From positions 94,248 to 158,247 of the forward strand of contig LNFB01000340.1 of NCBI GenBank assembly GCA_001464385.1: 64,000 nucleotides of DNA. The letters run 5' to 3'. Position 1 is the first letter of the stretch. Every line of letters starts with the position of its first letter. The notes under the pieces were generated by a model. The model did no database searches and had not been told where the DNA came from. It saw only the letters and a list, made by a program, of their open reading frames with translations. Made by a program: the position numbers and the translations under genes. This document shows, piece after piece, positions 1 to 12,822 of this stretch. The DNA comes from Deltaproteobacteria bacterium Ga0077550 (GTDB lineage: Bacteria > Myxococcota_A > Polyangia > Nannocystales > Nannocystaceae).

Positions 1-1028
1 GCGGGCTCGGTCCTGACCTCACCGGCGAGCGCGCCGAGGACCTGGATGCCGAAGTGGAACGCGAGCAGCCCGAAGCCGAAGGGGAACATCAGCTGGAACA
101 CCCACTCGTCCGCCCAGGACACCAGCTCGTGCGGGTGTTCTCGGCTGATCGCGACCAGGCCCGCGCCCGCGCGCGCGAACGCTGCACACACGGACGCGGC
201 GAGCAGGTTCGTCACCACCGCCAGCCACCGCTGGCCCCGGGGCCCGATGAGCTTGCTGAACACATCGACGTTGATGTGCTTGCCACGCTGGGTGGCCATC
301 ATGGCGCCGAAGAAGCTGACGAGGATCACGAGCTGACGCAGCACGACGTCGATCCACGCGAGCTTGAGCGCGTCGATGAGCGAGACCATGCGCGCGGCGA
401 ACGAGCCCTCGGGCGGCGGCCCGCCCTTGGGCAGCTCCCCGGCGTCCCGCGCCCGCGCCGTGTCGATCCGCGCGAGCTTGCCGAAGGCCTCGTCGTCGTC
501 CGCGTCGACGGCCTCGGCCGGCGCATCGGCGGCGGCCTCCGGGTCGGCGGCGTCGTCCGAGGCCTCGCCCCCTTCGCCCCAGTCGCCGCCGAAGCCCTCC
601 GCCGCGCCGGGCTCGGCCGAGGTCTCGGGCACGCGGGTCGGCGCCTTCGCCTCCGCCTTCGCGATCGGCTCGTCGTCGCCGCCCTCGCCCCAGTCGCCCG
701 CGAAGCCCTCCGCCGCTCCGGGCTCGGCGTCCGGCGCGGGCGTCGGTCCGTCGTCGTCACCGCCCTCGCCCCAGTCGCCGCCGAAGCCCTCCGCCGCGCC
801 GGCGGGCGCGGGCGACGGGCCGTCCGAGGCCGCTGGCTTCGACGTCGCCACCGCGTCGGGCTCGACCGGCGGCGGACCGCTGTGCGCCCAGTGCTTCTGC
901 AGCGGCACGAGCACGTTGCGGTACACCACGTTGTAGCCCGCGAGCGCGAGCATCACGAGGACCAGCGACACGGCGACGGCCGCCTCGGCCCGCACGACCC
1001 ACGCCTCGAACGCCCGCAGGACCTTCAT
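1..1028 (-). CDS. dctQ: TRAP transporter small permease (DctQ family), partial, with long acidic insert
   Basis: Inner-membrane small subunit of a TRAP transporter, which helps couple ion flow to uptake of the solute bound by the P component. The ATG at 1028 is followed by a first membrane helix (about residues 15-34). The remaining family helices resume near residue 214 with a recognisable DctQ core (motifs RQLVILVSFFGAMMA and GKHINVDVFSKL). Family members are usually about 160-200 residues with only a short loop after the first helix. Here about 160 residues of acidic, Pro/Ala-rich sequence are inserted, carrying three copies of GAAEGFGGDWGEGG (about residues 77-91, 103-117 and 141-155; the middle copy differs slightly). 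The frame is open to the window edge, so the 3' end is missing. It lies 59 bp downstream of dctP in the same operon; the large permease (M) is expected beyond the left edge. Family is confident; substrate is unknown. Confidence 0.85.
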   Translation of the reverse strand, partial: MKVLRAFEAWVVRAEAAVAVSLVLVMLALAGYNVVYRNVLVPLQKHWAHSGPPPVEPDAVATSKPAASDGPSPAPAGAAEGFGGDWGEGGDDDGPTPAPDAEPGAAEGFAGDWGEGGDDEPIAKAEAKAPTRVPETSAEPGAAEGFGGDWGEGGEASDDAADPEAAADAPAEAVDADDDEAFGKLARIDTARARDAGELPKGGPPPEGSFAARMVSLIDALKLAWIDVVLRQLVILVSFFGAMMATQRGKHINVDVFSKLIGPRGQRWLAVVTNLLAASVCAAFARAGAGLVAISREHPHELVSWADEWVFQLMFPFGFGLLAFHFGIQVLGALAGEVRTEP

Positions 1029-1087
1029 CGGATCCTAGATACCCCAAGATCCCGGCGTGGGCATAGCCGGGCGAGGCGAACGGCCCG

Positions 1088-2119
1088 TCAGCCGGGCGCA
1101 GACTCGAGGTGGCCGAGCATGGTCTTCACCAGCGCGCCGTCGAGGACCCCGTCCTTCACCAGCTTGTCGCGGGCCTGGACGGCGATCGACGCCCACTTCA
1201 TGAAGTCGTCGGGCTCGACCACGGTGAGCCCGGCCTCCTTGAGGCTCTTGATCGCCTTCTTGTTGTCCTTGCGGATGCGGGTCACCAGCTCGCCGTACTT
1301 CTCCTGCGTGACGTCGGTGATCACCTGCTGATGCGCGGGATCGAGGTCGTTCCAGGCCTTCTGCGTGAGCACCGAGCCGCCGATGCCCACGGACAGCTTG
1401 AGGTTCGTGACGAACGCCGCCTTGCTGTACCACTGCAGGGCGATCGCCCCGTACGGAGAGTTCGTGAAGGCGTCGATGAGGCCGGTCTGCAGCCCGGGGA
1501 GCACGTCGGGCACGCCGAGCTCGACGGCGTTGACCCCCGCGACCGCCATGACCGCCTTCGACACGGGATCGGAATCCCAGACCCACATCTTGGTCGACTT
1601 GATGTCGTCGGGCGTCTTGATCGCGGTGTTCGAGAACAGGTAGATGAACCCGACGTCGCCCCACGCGCCGAGCTTGAAGCCGGCCTTCTCGAGCATCCCC
1701 TCGAAGGTGCTGCTCATCTTCTCGCGGACGTGGTCGAGCTGCTTCTCGTCCTTGAACAGCAGCGGGAGCTGCAGCATGAGCAGCTGCTTGTCGATCTCGC
1801 CGAGGCCGACGCTGGTGATCGCCGCGCCGTCGAGCTGACCGTGCCGCATCTTGCGGACCATCGCCGGCTCGTCGCCCATCGTGCCGCCGGCGAAGACCAG
1901 CAGCTCGAGCTCCTTGTTGGTGCGGGCGTAGACCTCGCGCGAGGTCTCCTCGAAGGCCTTGTGCCAGCTCGAGCCGTCGGGGGCCAACGTCGCGATGCGC
2001 AGCTGCTTGGCCGCGCCGCGGGCGATGTACGGCGCCCCGAGGACCGTCGCGGCCGACGCGGCGGCAGCGGTGCGGATGAAACGACGTCGGGTGGCGCGGG
2101 TGACTCGAGGGCGAGACAT
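1088..2119 (-). CDS. dctP: TRAP transporter solute-binding protein (DctP family), Tat-exported
   Basis: Periplasmic receptor that captures the solute and hands it to the TRAP permease. It is 343 residues, normal for the DctP family. The N-terminus has a twin-arginine signal (TRRRFIRTAAAA, about residues 10-21), then LRIATLAPDGSSWHKA, a typical DctP opening. Later family signatures include FAGGTMGDEPAMVRKM and LPLLFKDEKQLDHV. The ATG at 2119 is preferred over one 7 codons upstream because it puts the twin-arginine motif at a normal depth and leaves a TATCCA box 9 nt upstream. Tat export suggests folding before export, though no cofactor is evident. It sits between the T and Q genes. The ligand could be a carboxylate or another acid; sequence alone does not decide. 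Confidence 0.92.
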   Translation of the reverse strand: MSRPRVTRATRRRFIRTAAAASAATVLGAPYIARGAAKQLRIATLAPDGSSWHKAFEETSREVYARTNKELELLVFAGGTMGDEPAMVRKMRHGQLDGAAITSVGLGEIDKQLLMLQLPLLFKDEKQLDHVREKMSSTFEGMLEKAGFKLGAWGDVGFIYLFSNTAIKTPDDIKSTKMWVWDSDPVSKAVMAVAGVNAVELGVPDVLPGLQTGLIDAFTNSPYGAIALQWYSKAAFVTNLKLSVGIGGSVLTQKAWNDLDPAHQQVITDVTQEKYGELVTRIRKDNKKAIKSLKEAGLTVVEPDDFMKWASIAVQARDKLVKDGVLDGALVKTMLGHLESAPG

Positions 2120-2202
2120 GGCGACCCATGGATACCCCACGAACGCTAGCGCAATGAAGGGGGCGCTCGATCGGCCGCCGCGGCCGGCCTATCGACGGCC
2201 CC

Positions 2203-3162
2203 TCAGCCGGCGGTGGCGGGGCCCGCCTGCGGGACGATGAGGCGGCTGCGATTGGCCTGCCAGAAGCGCGCGCGCGTGCGGGCGACCTCGTTGTTGAGGC
2301 GCAGATCGGGGTGCGCGACGACGTCGGCGGTGACGACCGTCTGGAGCAGCTTGTCGAACAACGGCTGGTCCTGGACCTGCACGCCGTAGAAGCGCGCGTA
2401 GAGGAATGGCACGAGGAGGTTGCGGTCACCCCACTTCGCCATCGCCTGCTCGAACATCGCCTTGGACTCCGCCGGCTTGCCGCCGAAGACCACGGGTCGT
2501 GAGGCGAGGTACACCGCCTGCATCAGCATCGGCGAGCCCGCGTTGTAGTCGGGATCGAGCGCCAGGATCCGCGCGAGCATGTGCTCGACGGCGCCGAGGC
2601 CCAGCAGCGCGCGGGTGTCGTCCTTCGAGAGGTTGATGGTCGACAACCAGCCGTAGGTCGCCCAGAACAGCCCCGGCACGTCCTGCTTCTTCAGCCCGCC
2701 GAGCGCAGCGTCGAGCTTCGCGAGGTCGCCGGATTCCGCCGCCTCGCGCAGCGCGGGGCGATCGAGCAGGCGGAAGCCATATTCGCGGCCGCGCTGGTAG
2801 TGGATCTTCGCCCGCCGCGTGAGCTCGTCGACCTCCTCGGAGGTGCCGCGCAGGCGGGCGACCTCGAGATCGCCCTCGACGATCGCGAACGCGTAGGAGT
2901 TGTAGCCGCGCGCGAGCAACAGCAGCAGCGACTCGTTCTCCGGCGACGAAATCAGGAAGGTCTCGAGGGTCTTGAGGCTGGCCGGAAACGCCCCGCGGGC
3001 GAATTCGAGGTCGCTCTCGCGATCCATCGCGACCGCGCCGAACTCGAGCATGCCGCTCGTGGCGTTCGCGGTGAGCTTGTTGAGGTTGCACGCCGTCAGG
3101 ACCGACGCGATCGCCAACACCCTCGCGCTGCGAGACCGAGAAATCGCCGGGAGAGGGGACAT
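2203..3162 (-). CDS. tatT: TRAP transporter T-component lipoprotein (TatT family)
   Basis: Predicted lipoprotein of 319 residues with lipobox LTAC (Cys25), resembling TatT, the TPR-like helical accessory protein that works with the P subunit in TRAP transporters such as that of Treponema. Visible family-like features are TSGMLEFGAVAMDRESDLEFARGAFPA-type opening text near residues 35-60, a helical repeat body, ARGYNSYAFAIVEGD, and a pattern of Leu/Ala-rich helices ending with LNNEVARTRARFWQ. It is the first gene of the T-P-Q operon, 83 bp before dctP. A GATACT box lies 9 nt before the ATG. Family assignment follows from both sequence and neighbours. The role, docking or feeding solute to DctP, is known for the family and inferred here. 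Confidence 0.85.
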   Translation of the reverse strand: MSPLPAISRSRSARVLAIASVLTACNLNKLTANATSGMLEFGAVAMDRESDLEFARGAFPASLKTLETFLISSPENESLLLLLARGYNSYAFAIVEGDLEVARLRGTSEEVDELTRRAKIHYQRGREYGFRLLDRPALREAAESGDLAKLDAALGGLKKQDVPGLFWATYGWLSTINLSKDDTRALLGLGAVEHMLARILALDPDYNAGSPMLMQAVYLASRPVVFGGKPAESKAMFEQAMAKWGDRNLLVPFLYARFYGVQVQDQPLFDKLLQTVVTADVVAHPDLRLNNEVARTRARFWQANRSRLIVPQAGPATAG

Positions 3163-3242
3163 TGGCGCGCGAGTATCGCAGCGCGGCCGTGGGGTGACAA
3201 CCCGATGCGGCCACCGTAGGCTTGCCCGGCGCCGCCAAGCCC

Positions 3243-3725
3243 ATGTTCTCCCCTGCCTCGACCCCTGCCCGATCCCGAACCCAGCCGCGAGCCGCCTCGG
3301 GGCCCCTCTCCTGGTGCGTCGTCGCGCTGGTGGCGTGGGGCGGCGTGGCGGGCTGCAACACCAAGGTGGCCGAGTGCAACCGCCTGATCGAGGCGGTGAA
3401 GGGCCACACGACCGAGCTGTCGGCGGCGATCGAGAAGCTCGGCGAGATCCAGAGCAACCCCGCGGTCGCGGACGACTTCACCAAGTCGATCAAGGCCGCC
3501 GAGGCGGACATCGCCGCCCTGCAGTTCTCGGACACCTCCGTCGCGGGCTTCGCCAAGCAGTACCTCGACCTGCTCGCCGAGGCCGATCGCGTGAACCAGA
3601 GCATGGCGGCCGCGGCCAAGACGAACGACCGCGAGGCCCTCGACCGCGCCGCCGGCGAGGCCGAGAAGGTCGTCACGCTCGAGGAATCGATCGTGAAGGG
3701 CGTCAACGAGTACTGCCAGGGCTGA
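3243..3725 (+). CDS. small predicted lipoprotein, helical, function unknown
   Basis: Predicted lipoprotein of 160 residues with a long signal sequence and lipobox VAGC (Cys38). The mature part is almost entirely Ala/Glu/Lys-rich and predicted helical, compatible with a small helical bundle or coiled coil, with one Cys pair candidate (Cys38 is lipidated; others near residues 44 and 157). No family is recognised. It is divergent from the TRAP operon and 16 bp upstream of the next plus-strand gene, so the two are probably cotranscribed. An in-frame TTG at 3222 is an alternative start; ATG 3243 was chosen as the conventional codon. Coding character (G/C at third positions, plausible signal peptide) supports a real gene. 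Confidence 0.7.
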   Translation: MFSPASTPARSRTQPRAASGPLSWCVVALVAWGGVAGCNTKVAECNRLIEAVKGHTTELSAAIEKLGEIQSNPAVADDFTKSIKAAEADIAALQFSDTSVAGFAKQYLDLLAEADRVNQSMAAAAKTNDREALDRAAGEAEKVVTLEESIVKGVNEYCQG

Positions 3726-3741
3726 CCCGAGTGCCCGCCGC

Positions 3742-4761
3742 ATGATGCCGCTCGTCGCGAGATTCGATCCGACCGCCGATCCCTGGGGCACCGGGATGCT
3801 CGGGTGCCTCGTGGTGTGCGCCTTCGCGTTGCTGTGGTGGCTCGTCGCGGTGCTGATGCGCCAGCCCGCCCGCGGTTCGGGCCGCGTGATGAGCCTCGGC
3901 CTGTTCGGCTACCTCGCGTGCGCCGTGGCGAGCGTGGGGATCCGCGTGCTGACACCGCCGCCCCCACCACCACCGGCGCCGACCGGGCCGGCGATCGTGA
4001 TCGAGGCCAAGGTGCCGATCGATCCGGACGAGGATCCCAAGGGCGCCGCGGCCGAGGCGACTGCACGGGCGACGAAGGCAGCGCCCGCCGTGCTGCCGCC
4101 CGAGGCCGCGCCGCCCGTCGAGGCCGCGCCGCCCGTCGAGGCCGCGCCCGTCGAGGCCGCGCCCGTCGAGGCCGCGCCGAAGTCCGCCGAGGTCCGACCG
4201 GCCGCCGCGCCCGTGCCCCTGGGGCCGCCGACGCTGGCGGGCCGCGAGGCCCTGCGCTTCGTCGACGAGGTCTCGCACGACGCCGACAAGTGCAGCGACG
4301 CCAAGCAGGTCGCCGCGGCCGCGCGCGAGCTCGCGGGCGCCCTCGACGGCGTGCCGCGCGGCCGCGTCGAGAAGGCGGCGGGCAAGCTCGAGGGCTGCCG
4401 CCGCAAGATCGTCTGGGCGCGGGCCTTCATCATCCGCCGCAACCGCGTGGACGACCGCGACCGCCTCGCCGAGGCCCTGCCCAAGCGCCTGCGCGAGCAG
4501 GGCGTCGCGGTGCTGGTGACGGTGCGTGGGGCCGCCCACGAGCGCATCCGCATCGGCGGCGTGACGCTCGACGCCGCGAAGGCCAAGGCGCTGCTCGACG
4601 GCGGACTGCGGGACGAGCTCGCGGACGCGGGCTTCACCGAGATCACCCTGGCCGACATGAAGACCGCGGTGAAGGAGACCCACGCGGGTCCGACCGACGC
4701 AGACCTCGCGGCGGCGGAGCTCGCCCCGCTGGGGTTGGATCGCAAGCTCGCGCTGCCCTGA
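3742..4761 (+). CDS. two-helix membrane protein with Pro/Ala-rich VEAAP repeat linker
   Basis: Protein of 339 residues. Two membrane helices lie at about 19-39 and 50-70, followed by a proline run and a low-complexity linker with four to five VEAAP-type repeats (about 120-142). A charged, mainly helical C-terminal domain follows (about 165-339), with two Cys (CSDA and EGCRRK) and an alpha/beta-looking stretch around VAVLVTVRGAAHERIRIGG. The layout, a membrane anchor with a flexible Pro/Ala spacer and a soluble domain, resembles TonB-like or periplasm-spanning proteins in outline, but no TonB motif is present and I do not recognise the C-terminal domain. It follows the lipoprotein gene by 16 bp. 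Function unknown. Confidence 0.7.
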   Translation: MMPLVARFDPTADPWGTGMLGCLVVCAFALLWWLVAVLMRQPARGSGRVMSLGLFGYLACAVASVGIRVLTPPPPPPPAPTGPAIVIEAKVPIDPDEDPKGAAAEATARATKAAPAVLPPEAAPPVEAAPPVEAAPVEAAPVEAAPKSAEVRPAAAPVPLGPPTLAGREALRFVDEVSHDADKCSDAKQVAAAARELAGALDGVPRGRVEKAAGKLEGCRRKIVWARAFIIRRNRVDDRDRLAEALPKRLREQGVAVLVTVRGAAHERIRIGGVTLDAAKAKALLDGGLRDELADAGFTEITLADMKTAVKETHAGPTDADLAAAELAPLGLDRKLALP

Positions 4762-4795
4762 AGGTCGGTCGCCCGATCGCGGCCGACATCCTTCC

Positions 4796-4902
4796 GGTCA
4801 CGCCACGAAAATCGCCCGGTCACGCCACGAAGTCGCCCGGTCACGCCACGAAGTCGCCCGGTCGCGCCACGAAGTCGCCCGGTCACGCCGCGAAAATCGC
4901 CC
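4796..4902. repeat. five-copy 21-bp tandem repeat between convergent genes
   Basis: Five near-identical units of consensus CGGTCACGCCACGAAGTCGC begin at about 4796, 4818, 4839, 4860 and 4881 (spacing 22, 21, 21, 21). The first and last units carry AAAATC instead of AGTC. The array lies between the stop of the plus-strand gene (4761) and the stop of lon (4972). There is no spacer diversity, so it is not a CRISPR. It runs into the lon terminator hairpin, and the AAAA of the last unit becomes that terminator's T-tract on the minus strand. Confidence 0.9.
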
Positions 4903-4918
4903 CCCGCTTGCGGGGGGC
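4893..4918 (-). terminator. candidate intrinsic terminator of lon
   Basis: Read on the minus strand, a GCCCCCCG / CGGGGGGC stem of 8 bp with a CAAG loop (plus 4899-4918) is followed by GATTTT, the complement of AAAATC at 4893-4898. It lies 54-79 nt downstream of the lon stop codon. The plus-strand side lacks a T-tract, so it should act mainly on minus-strand transcripts. A second GC-rich imperfect hairpin lies closer to lon at about 4945-4966. Confidence 0.6.
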
Positions 4919-4971
4919 AATCCGCGCGCAGCGCGTACCGTTTCGCCCCCGCCGCCCGCGGGGGGAAAAGG

Positions 4972-7402
<2,431 letters not shown>

Positions 7403-7649
7403 GGTGGTCAGGTGCGTCTCGGGAGGGTCGATGCGGCCGGATCTCGGCCGGGAGAATTTCGCCACAGGGGCCTACCGACGCGCTCGAAACCTAGCATCGG
7501 GCCAAGGGGGGGTCAAACCCGGCGGGCCTGCGAAGTCGGGCCACCACATCGGTCAGGGCGCGCCGAATCAGCGCCGAATCTGCGCCGTCGTGCGTGCCGC
7601 GATGCGGCTGCAAACACCGAGAATGATCCGAGGAATCGCCGCGCGTCGA

Positions 7650-8852
7650 TCAGTCGCCCGCGGCGCCGAGTGGGCCCGCGTACCAGCGCCACAGTCGCGC
7701 CGCAGCACCTGCGAGCAGGATCGCCCATGGTGCCACAGGGTGGCCCGGGATCGCGGCGAACACGATCGCGAGCTCGAACAACGGCGCCCCCTCGACGAGC
7801 GCAGGCAAGCGCACACCGAGTCGTGCAGCGACCGCGTGCGCGTCGGGCAGCGCGAACACCGGGGCCTCGCGGCCACGCAGCAGGTAGCGCGCCTGCACCA
7901 ACGCGAGCACGGTCGCACCGGCGCCGGCGGCGAGGAGCACGAGCCCGGCGATGTCGGCGCGATCGGCCGCGAGCAGGCCGTAGGTGAGCCCACCGCTCAT
8001 CGCCGCGTGCCCGAGCGGTCGCGCGGCGCGGGCCAGCCGCTCGCCCGCGACGTCACCGACCTCACGCCCGAGATTGCCCCGCAGCACCCGCACCGACTTG
8101 ATGAGCTTGCTGGTGTGCACTCCGAGCAGCAGGCACACGGCCGCGAGCAGGCACCACGCGCCCGCGCCGACGAGGGACAGCGGCAGCGTCGCGGCGACGA
8201 GGACGAGCGCGAGCAGCTCGAGCTGCGCGGTCGGGGCCCTGTGGGCCGCCATCACGCGCAGCGTCGGGATTCCGATCCAGCGCCGCCACATCGACGGCGT
8301 CGAGGGGAACACACCCTCGCTGTCGACGACGAGGTTCAGCGCGCCGCGGAGATCCTCGCGATCGACGACGCGCGCCACGTCGCCGGGGCCGATCCCCTCG
8401 GGGTACGGGAGCTCCTCGCAGATCGGCAGGATCGCGGGCACGTGGGCGAGGTGGCCGAAGAACGTCGCGACGGGCCGTCCCAGGGTGTCGTACAGCGTGA
8501 AGCGCTCGCCGTCCTCGAGCGGGTGCGCGACCATCAGCTCCAGCAGGCCTGCACGGATCGTCGCGGTGTCGTAGGCCACCAGCGCGGGGCCGTCGACGCG
8601 ATCGCCGGTGGCCGCCTCGCGGCCGTCGTCCGCGGCGACGGCGAGCGTCCCCGGGGCGAAGACGACGCGATCGAAGCCGACGCGGCGCGCCGACGCGACG
8701 AGGCGCGCCGACGCGGTCGCGCCGAGCAGCTCGGTGGTCGCGGGCACGCGGGCGTCACCGTCGGGCAACACCACGAGCGTGGGCGCACGCGCGCCGCTGC
8801 CGGGGCGCTCGGACCGGCCGGCCGCGGCGAGGGCCGGGGCGCTCTCGGGCAT
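7650..8852 (-). CDS. membrane protein resembling a degenerate nucleotidyltransferase / CDP-alcohol phosphatidyltransferase fusion
   Basis: Protein of 400 residues. The N-terminal half (about 25-185) is alpha/beta-like (PTLVVLPDGDARVPATTELL, ARRVGFDRVVFAPG) and ends in DREDLRGALNLVVDSEGVFP. The C-terminal half has about six membrane helices beginning after SMWRRWIGIPTLRVMAAHRA. This order and the junction recall bifunctional proteins that join a nucleotidyltransferase-like domain to a CDP-alcohol phosphatidyltransferase. However, the signature DGxxAR...GxxxDxxxD is not visible; the nearest text is DVAGERLARAARPLGHAAM. If the relation is right, the enzyme is catalytically dead or much diverged. 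ATG 8852 is chosen because the longer frame would run into the divergent kinase gene, and a TAGGCT box lies 10 nt upstream. Family call is tentative. Confidence 0.45.
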   Translation of the reverse strand: MPESAPALAAAGRSERPGSGARAPTLVVLPDGDARVPATTELLGATASARLVASARRVGFDRVVFAPGTLAVAADDGREAATGDRVDGPALVAYDTATIRAGLLELMVAHPLEDGERFTLYDTLGRPVATFFGHLAHVPAILPICEELPYPEGIGPGDVARVVDREDLRGALNLVVDSEGVFPSTPSMWRRWIGIPTLRVMAAHRAPTAQLELLALVLVAATLPLSLVGAGAWCLLAAVCLLLGVHTSKLIKSVRVLRGNLGREVGDVAGERLARAARPLGHAAMSGGLTYGLLAADRADIAGLVLLAAGAGATVLALVQARYLLRGREAPVFALPDAHAVAARLGVRLPALVEGAPLFELAIVFAAIPGHPVAPWAILLAGAAARLWRWYAGPLGAAGD

Positions 8853-8862
8853 CGTGGTCCTC

Positions 8863-8868
8863 AGCCTA
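8863..8868 (-). promoter_or_regulatory. -10-like TAGGCT box for the 7650-8852 gene
   Basis: TAGGCT on the minus strand ends 10 nt before ATG 8852. No Shine-Dalgarno lies between them apart from GAGGA. It fits the TANNNT-before-start pattern seen across this window. Confidence 0.4.
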
Positions 8869-8947
8869 CCCGGGCGGCCGACCGGTGGCGACCATGACCG
8901 GGCCGCACCGTCGGGGTCCGTTGACGCGGGGCCACGGCGCGGCATGG

Positions 8948-8953
8948 TATCCT
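8948..8953 (+). promoter_or_regulatory. -10-like TATCCT box for the Ser/Thr kinase
   Basis: TATCCT ends 14 nt before ATG 8968. It overlaps the region just after an alternative ATG at 8944, so if this is the promoter the translation start must be 8968. Confidence 0.4.
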
Positions 8954-8967
8954 CGCCTCGGGAGCGC

Positions 8968-11802
<2,835 letters not shown>

Positions 11803-11805
11803 CTG

Positions 11806-12822
11806 CTACCACACCCAGCCCACGACGCCCTCGTCCACGAAGCCGAGCGCGCCGACGACGTTGCCGTGCTCGTCGGCGCTGGTCGTGAAGAAGTGATCGC
11901 CGTTCGCGGGATTGTACGAGCGGTAGAGCTCGGTCGATCCCGGAAGATCGGCCGTGCCGATGTACCCGATGATCCCCTCGTTGACCGCGAGGCCCTCGCA
12001 GTTCGCGTCGGTGGTGTAGTGGTGGAATCCACCGGGCTGGTAGCAGCGGTAGAAGCCGGTCGTCGACGCCTGTGCGGCGGCGTACAGCTCGAAGTAGCCG
12101 GCGAACTCGAGCTGGAACCCGCAGCAGTTCCCCTCGTTCACGTCGGTCGAGTAGAAGTGCTCGCCGGTCACCGGGTGCGACCAGCGGTGGATGTCGACGC
12201 GACAGCCGCCGACGCCGTCGTCGACCTGGCCGTTGCAGTCGTCGTCGGCGACGTTGCAGCTCTCGGCCGCCGGCGGCGGCGCGTCGCAGGAACCGAAGCT
12301 GCCGGCGATGCAGGTCTGCGTGCCCGACCCGCAGGCGCTGTCGCACGCCTGGGTGATGCCCTGGTCGACCGCGCCGTCGCAATCGTCGTCGAGACCGTTG
12401 CAGACCTCGTTCGTCGGCGTGCCGGGGAAGCACTGCGTGGGCACGCCGCCATCGCAGCCGACCACCGTGGCCGCGCACGCCCCCACACCGCACTGCAGGT
12501 CGGGGATGCCGTCGTCGACGGTGCCGTCGCCGTCGTCGTCGAGACCGTTGCACACCTCGCCGCCCGGGCCGTCGTCGCCGGTGCCGGGCCCGGGGCCGTC
12601 GCCCGGGCCGGTCATGCTCGGATCGGAGCTCGCAGGGCCCGAGTCTGCAGAGCCATCGGTGGCGCCCGCGGTGTCCCCATCGGTGCCGTCGGTCGCGGCC
12701 GAGCCACCATCGGCGACGCTGACCCCACCGAGCCCGCCGGTCGCCCCGTCGCCGATCGCACACCCGACGAGCGTCGCTGCGACGAGGGCCCCGGCCGAGC
12801 GACGACGACGGACCACCATCAT
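11806..12822 (-). CDS. MopE-like lipoprotein with CNGLDDD repeats and DUF5648-like C-terminus
   Basis: Predicted lipoprotein of 338 residues: MMVVRRRR n-region, lipobox LVGC (Cys21), then a Gly/Asp/Ser/Thr-rich linker. Three MopE-type repeats follow: EVCNGLDDDGDGTVDDG, EVCNGLDDDCDGAVDQG and ESCNVADDDCNGQVDDG, probable Ca-binding Asp loops closed by Cys. The C-terminal third has repeated aromatic units (HRWSHPVTGEHFYST, YRCYQPGGFHHYTT, YRSYNPANGDHFFTT) typical of DUF5648 repeats. It probably sits on the cell surface and binds a ligand or metal. The start ATG overlaps the stop of the pseudouridine synthase gene (ATGA), implying translational coupling. A TACCAT box also lies 3 nt upstream. Confidence 0.85.
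   Translation of the reverse strand: MMVVRRRRSAGALVAATLVGCAIGDGATGGLGGVSVADGGSAATDGTDGDTAGATDGSADSGPASSDPSMTGPGDGPGPGTGDDGPGGEVCNGLDDDGDGTVDDGIPDLQCGVGACAATVVGCDGGVPTQCFPGTPTNEVCNGLDDDCDGAVDQGITQACDSACGSGTQTCIAGSFGSCDAPPPAAESCNVADDDCNGQVDDGVGGCRVDIHRWSHPVTGEHFYSTDVNEGNCCGFQLEFAGYFELYAAAQASTTGFYRCYQPGGFHHYTTDANCEGLAVNEGIIGYIGTADLPGSTELYRSYNPANGDHFFTTSADEHGNVVGALGFVDEGVVGWVW

Noticed and set aside
54..1331. Plus-strand 425-codon frame at the left edge
   Set aside because: It is antisense to dctQ and dctP, which have clear family motifs.
4796..4902. CRISPR array
   Set aside because: The repeats are direct head-to-tail copies with no unique spacers and there are no cas genes.
7403..7649. A small gene or RNA between lon and the membrane protein gene
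   Set aside because: No frame with coding character, no hairpin followed by T-tract and no tRNA-like structure could be supported; only a distant TAGGTT that might serve lon.
8944..8967. Kinase start at ATG 8944
   Set aside because: The best promoter-like box (TATCCT, 8948-8953) lies downstream of it, and ATG 8968 has GGGAG just before it; the upstream codons add nothing recognisable.
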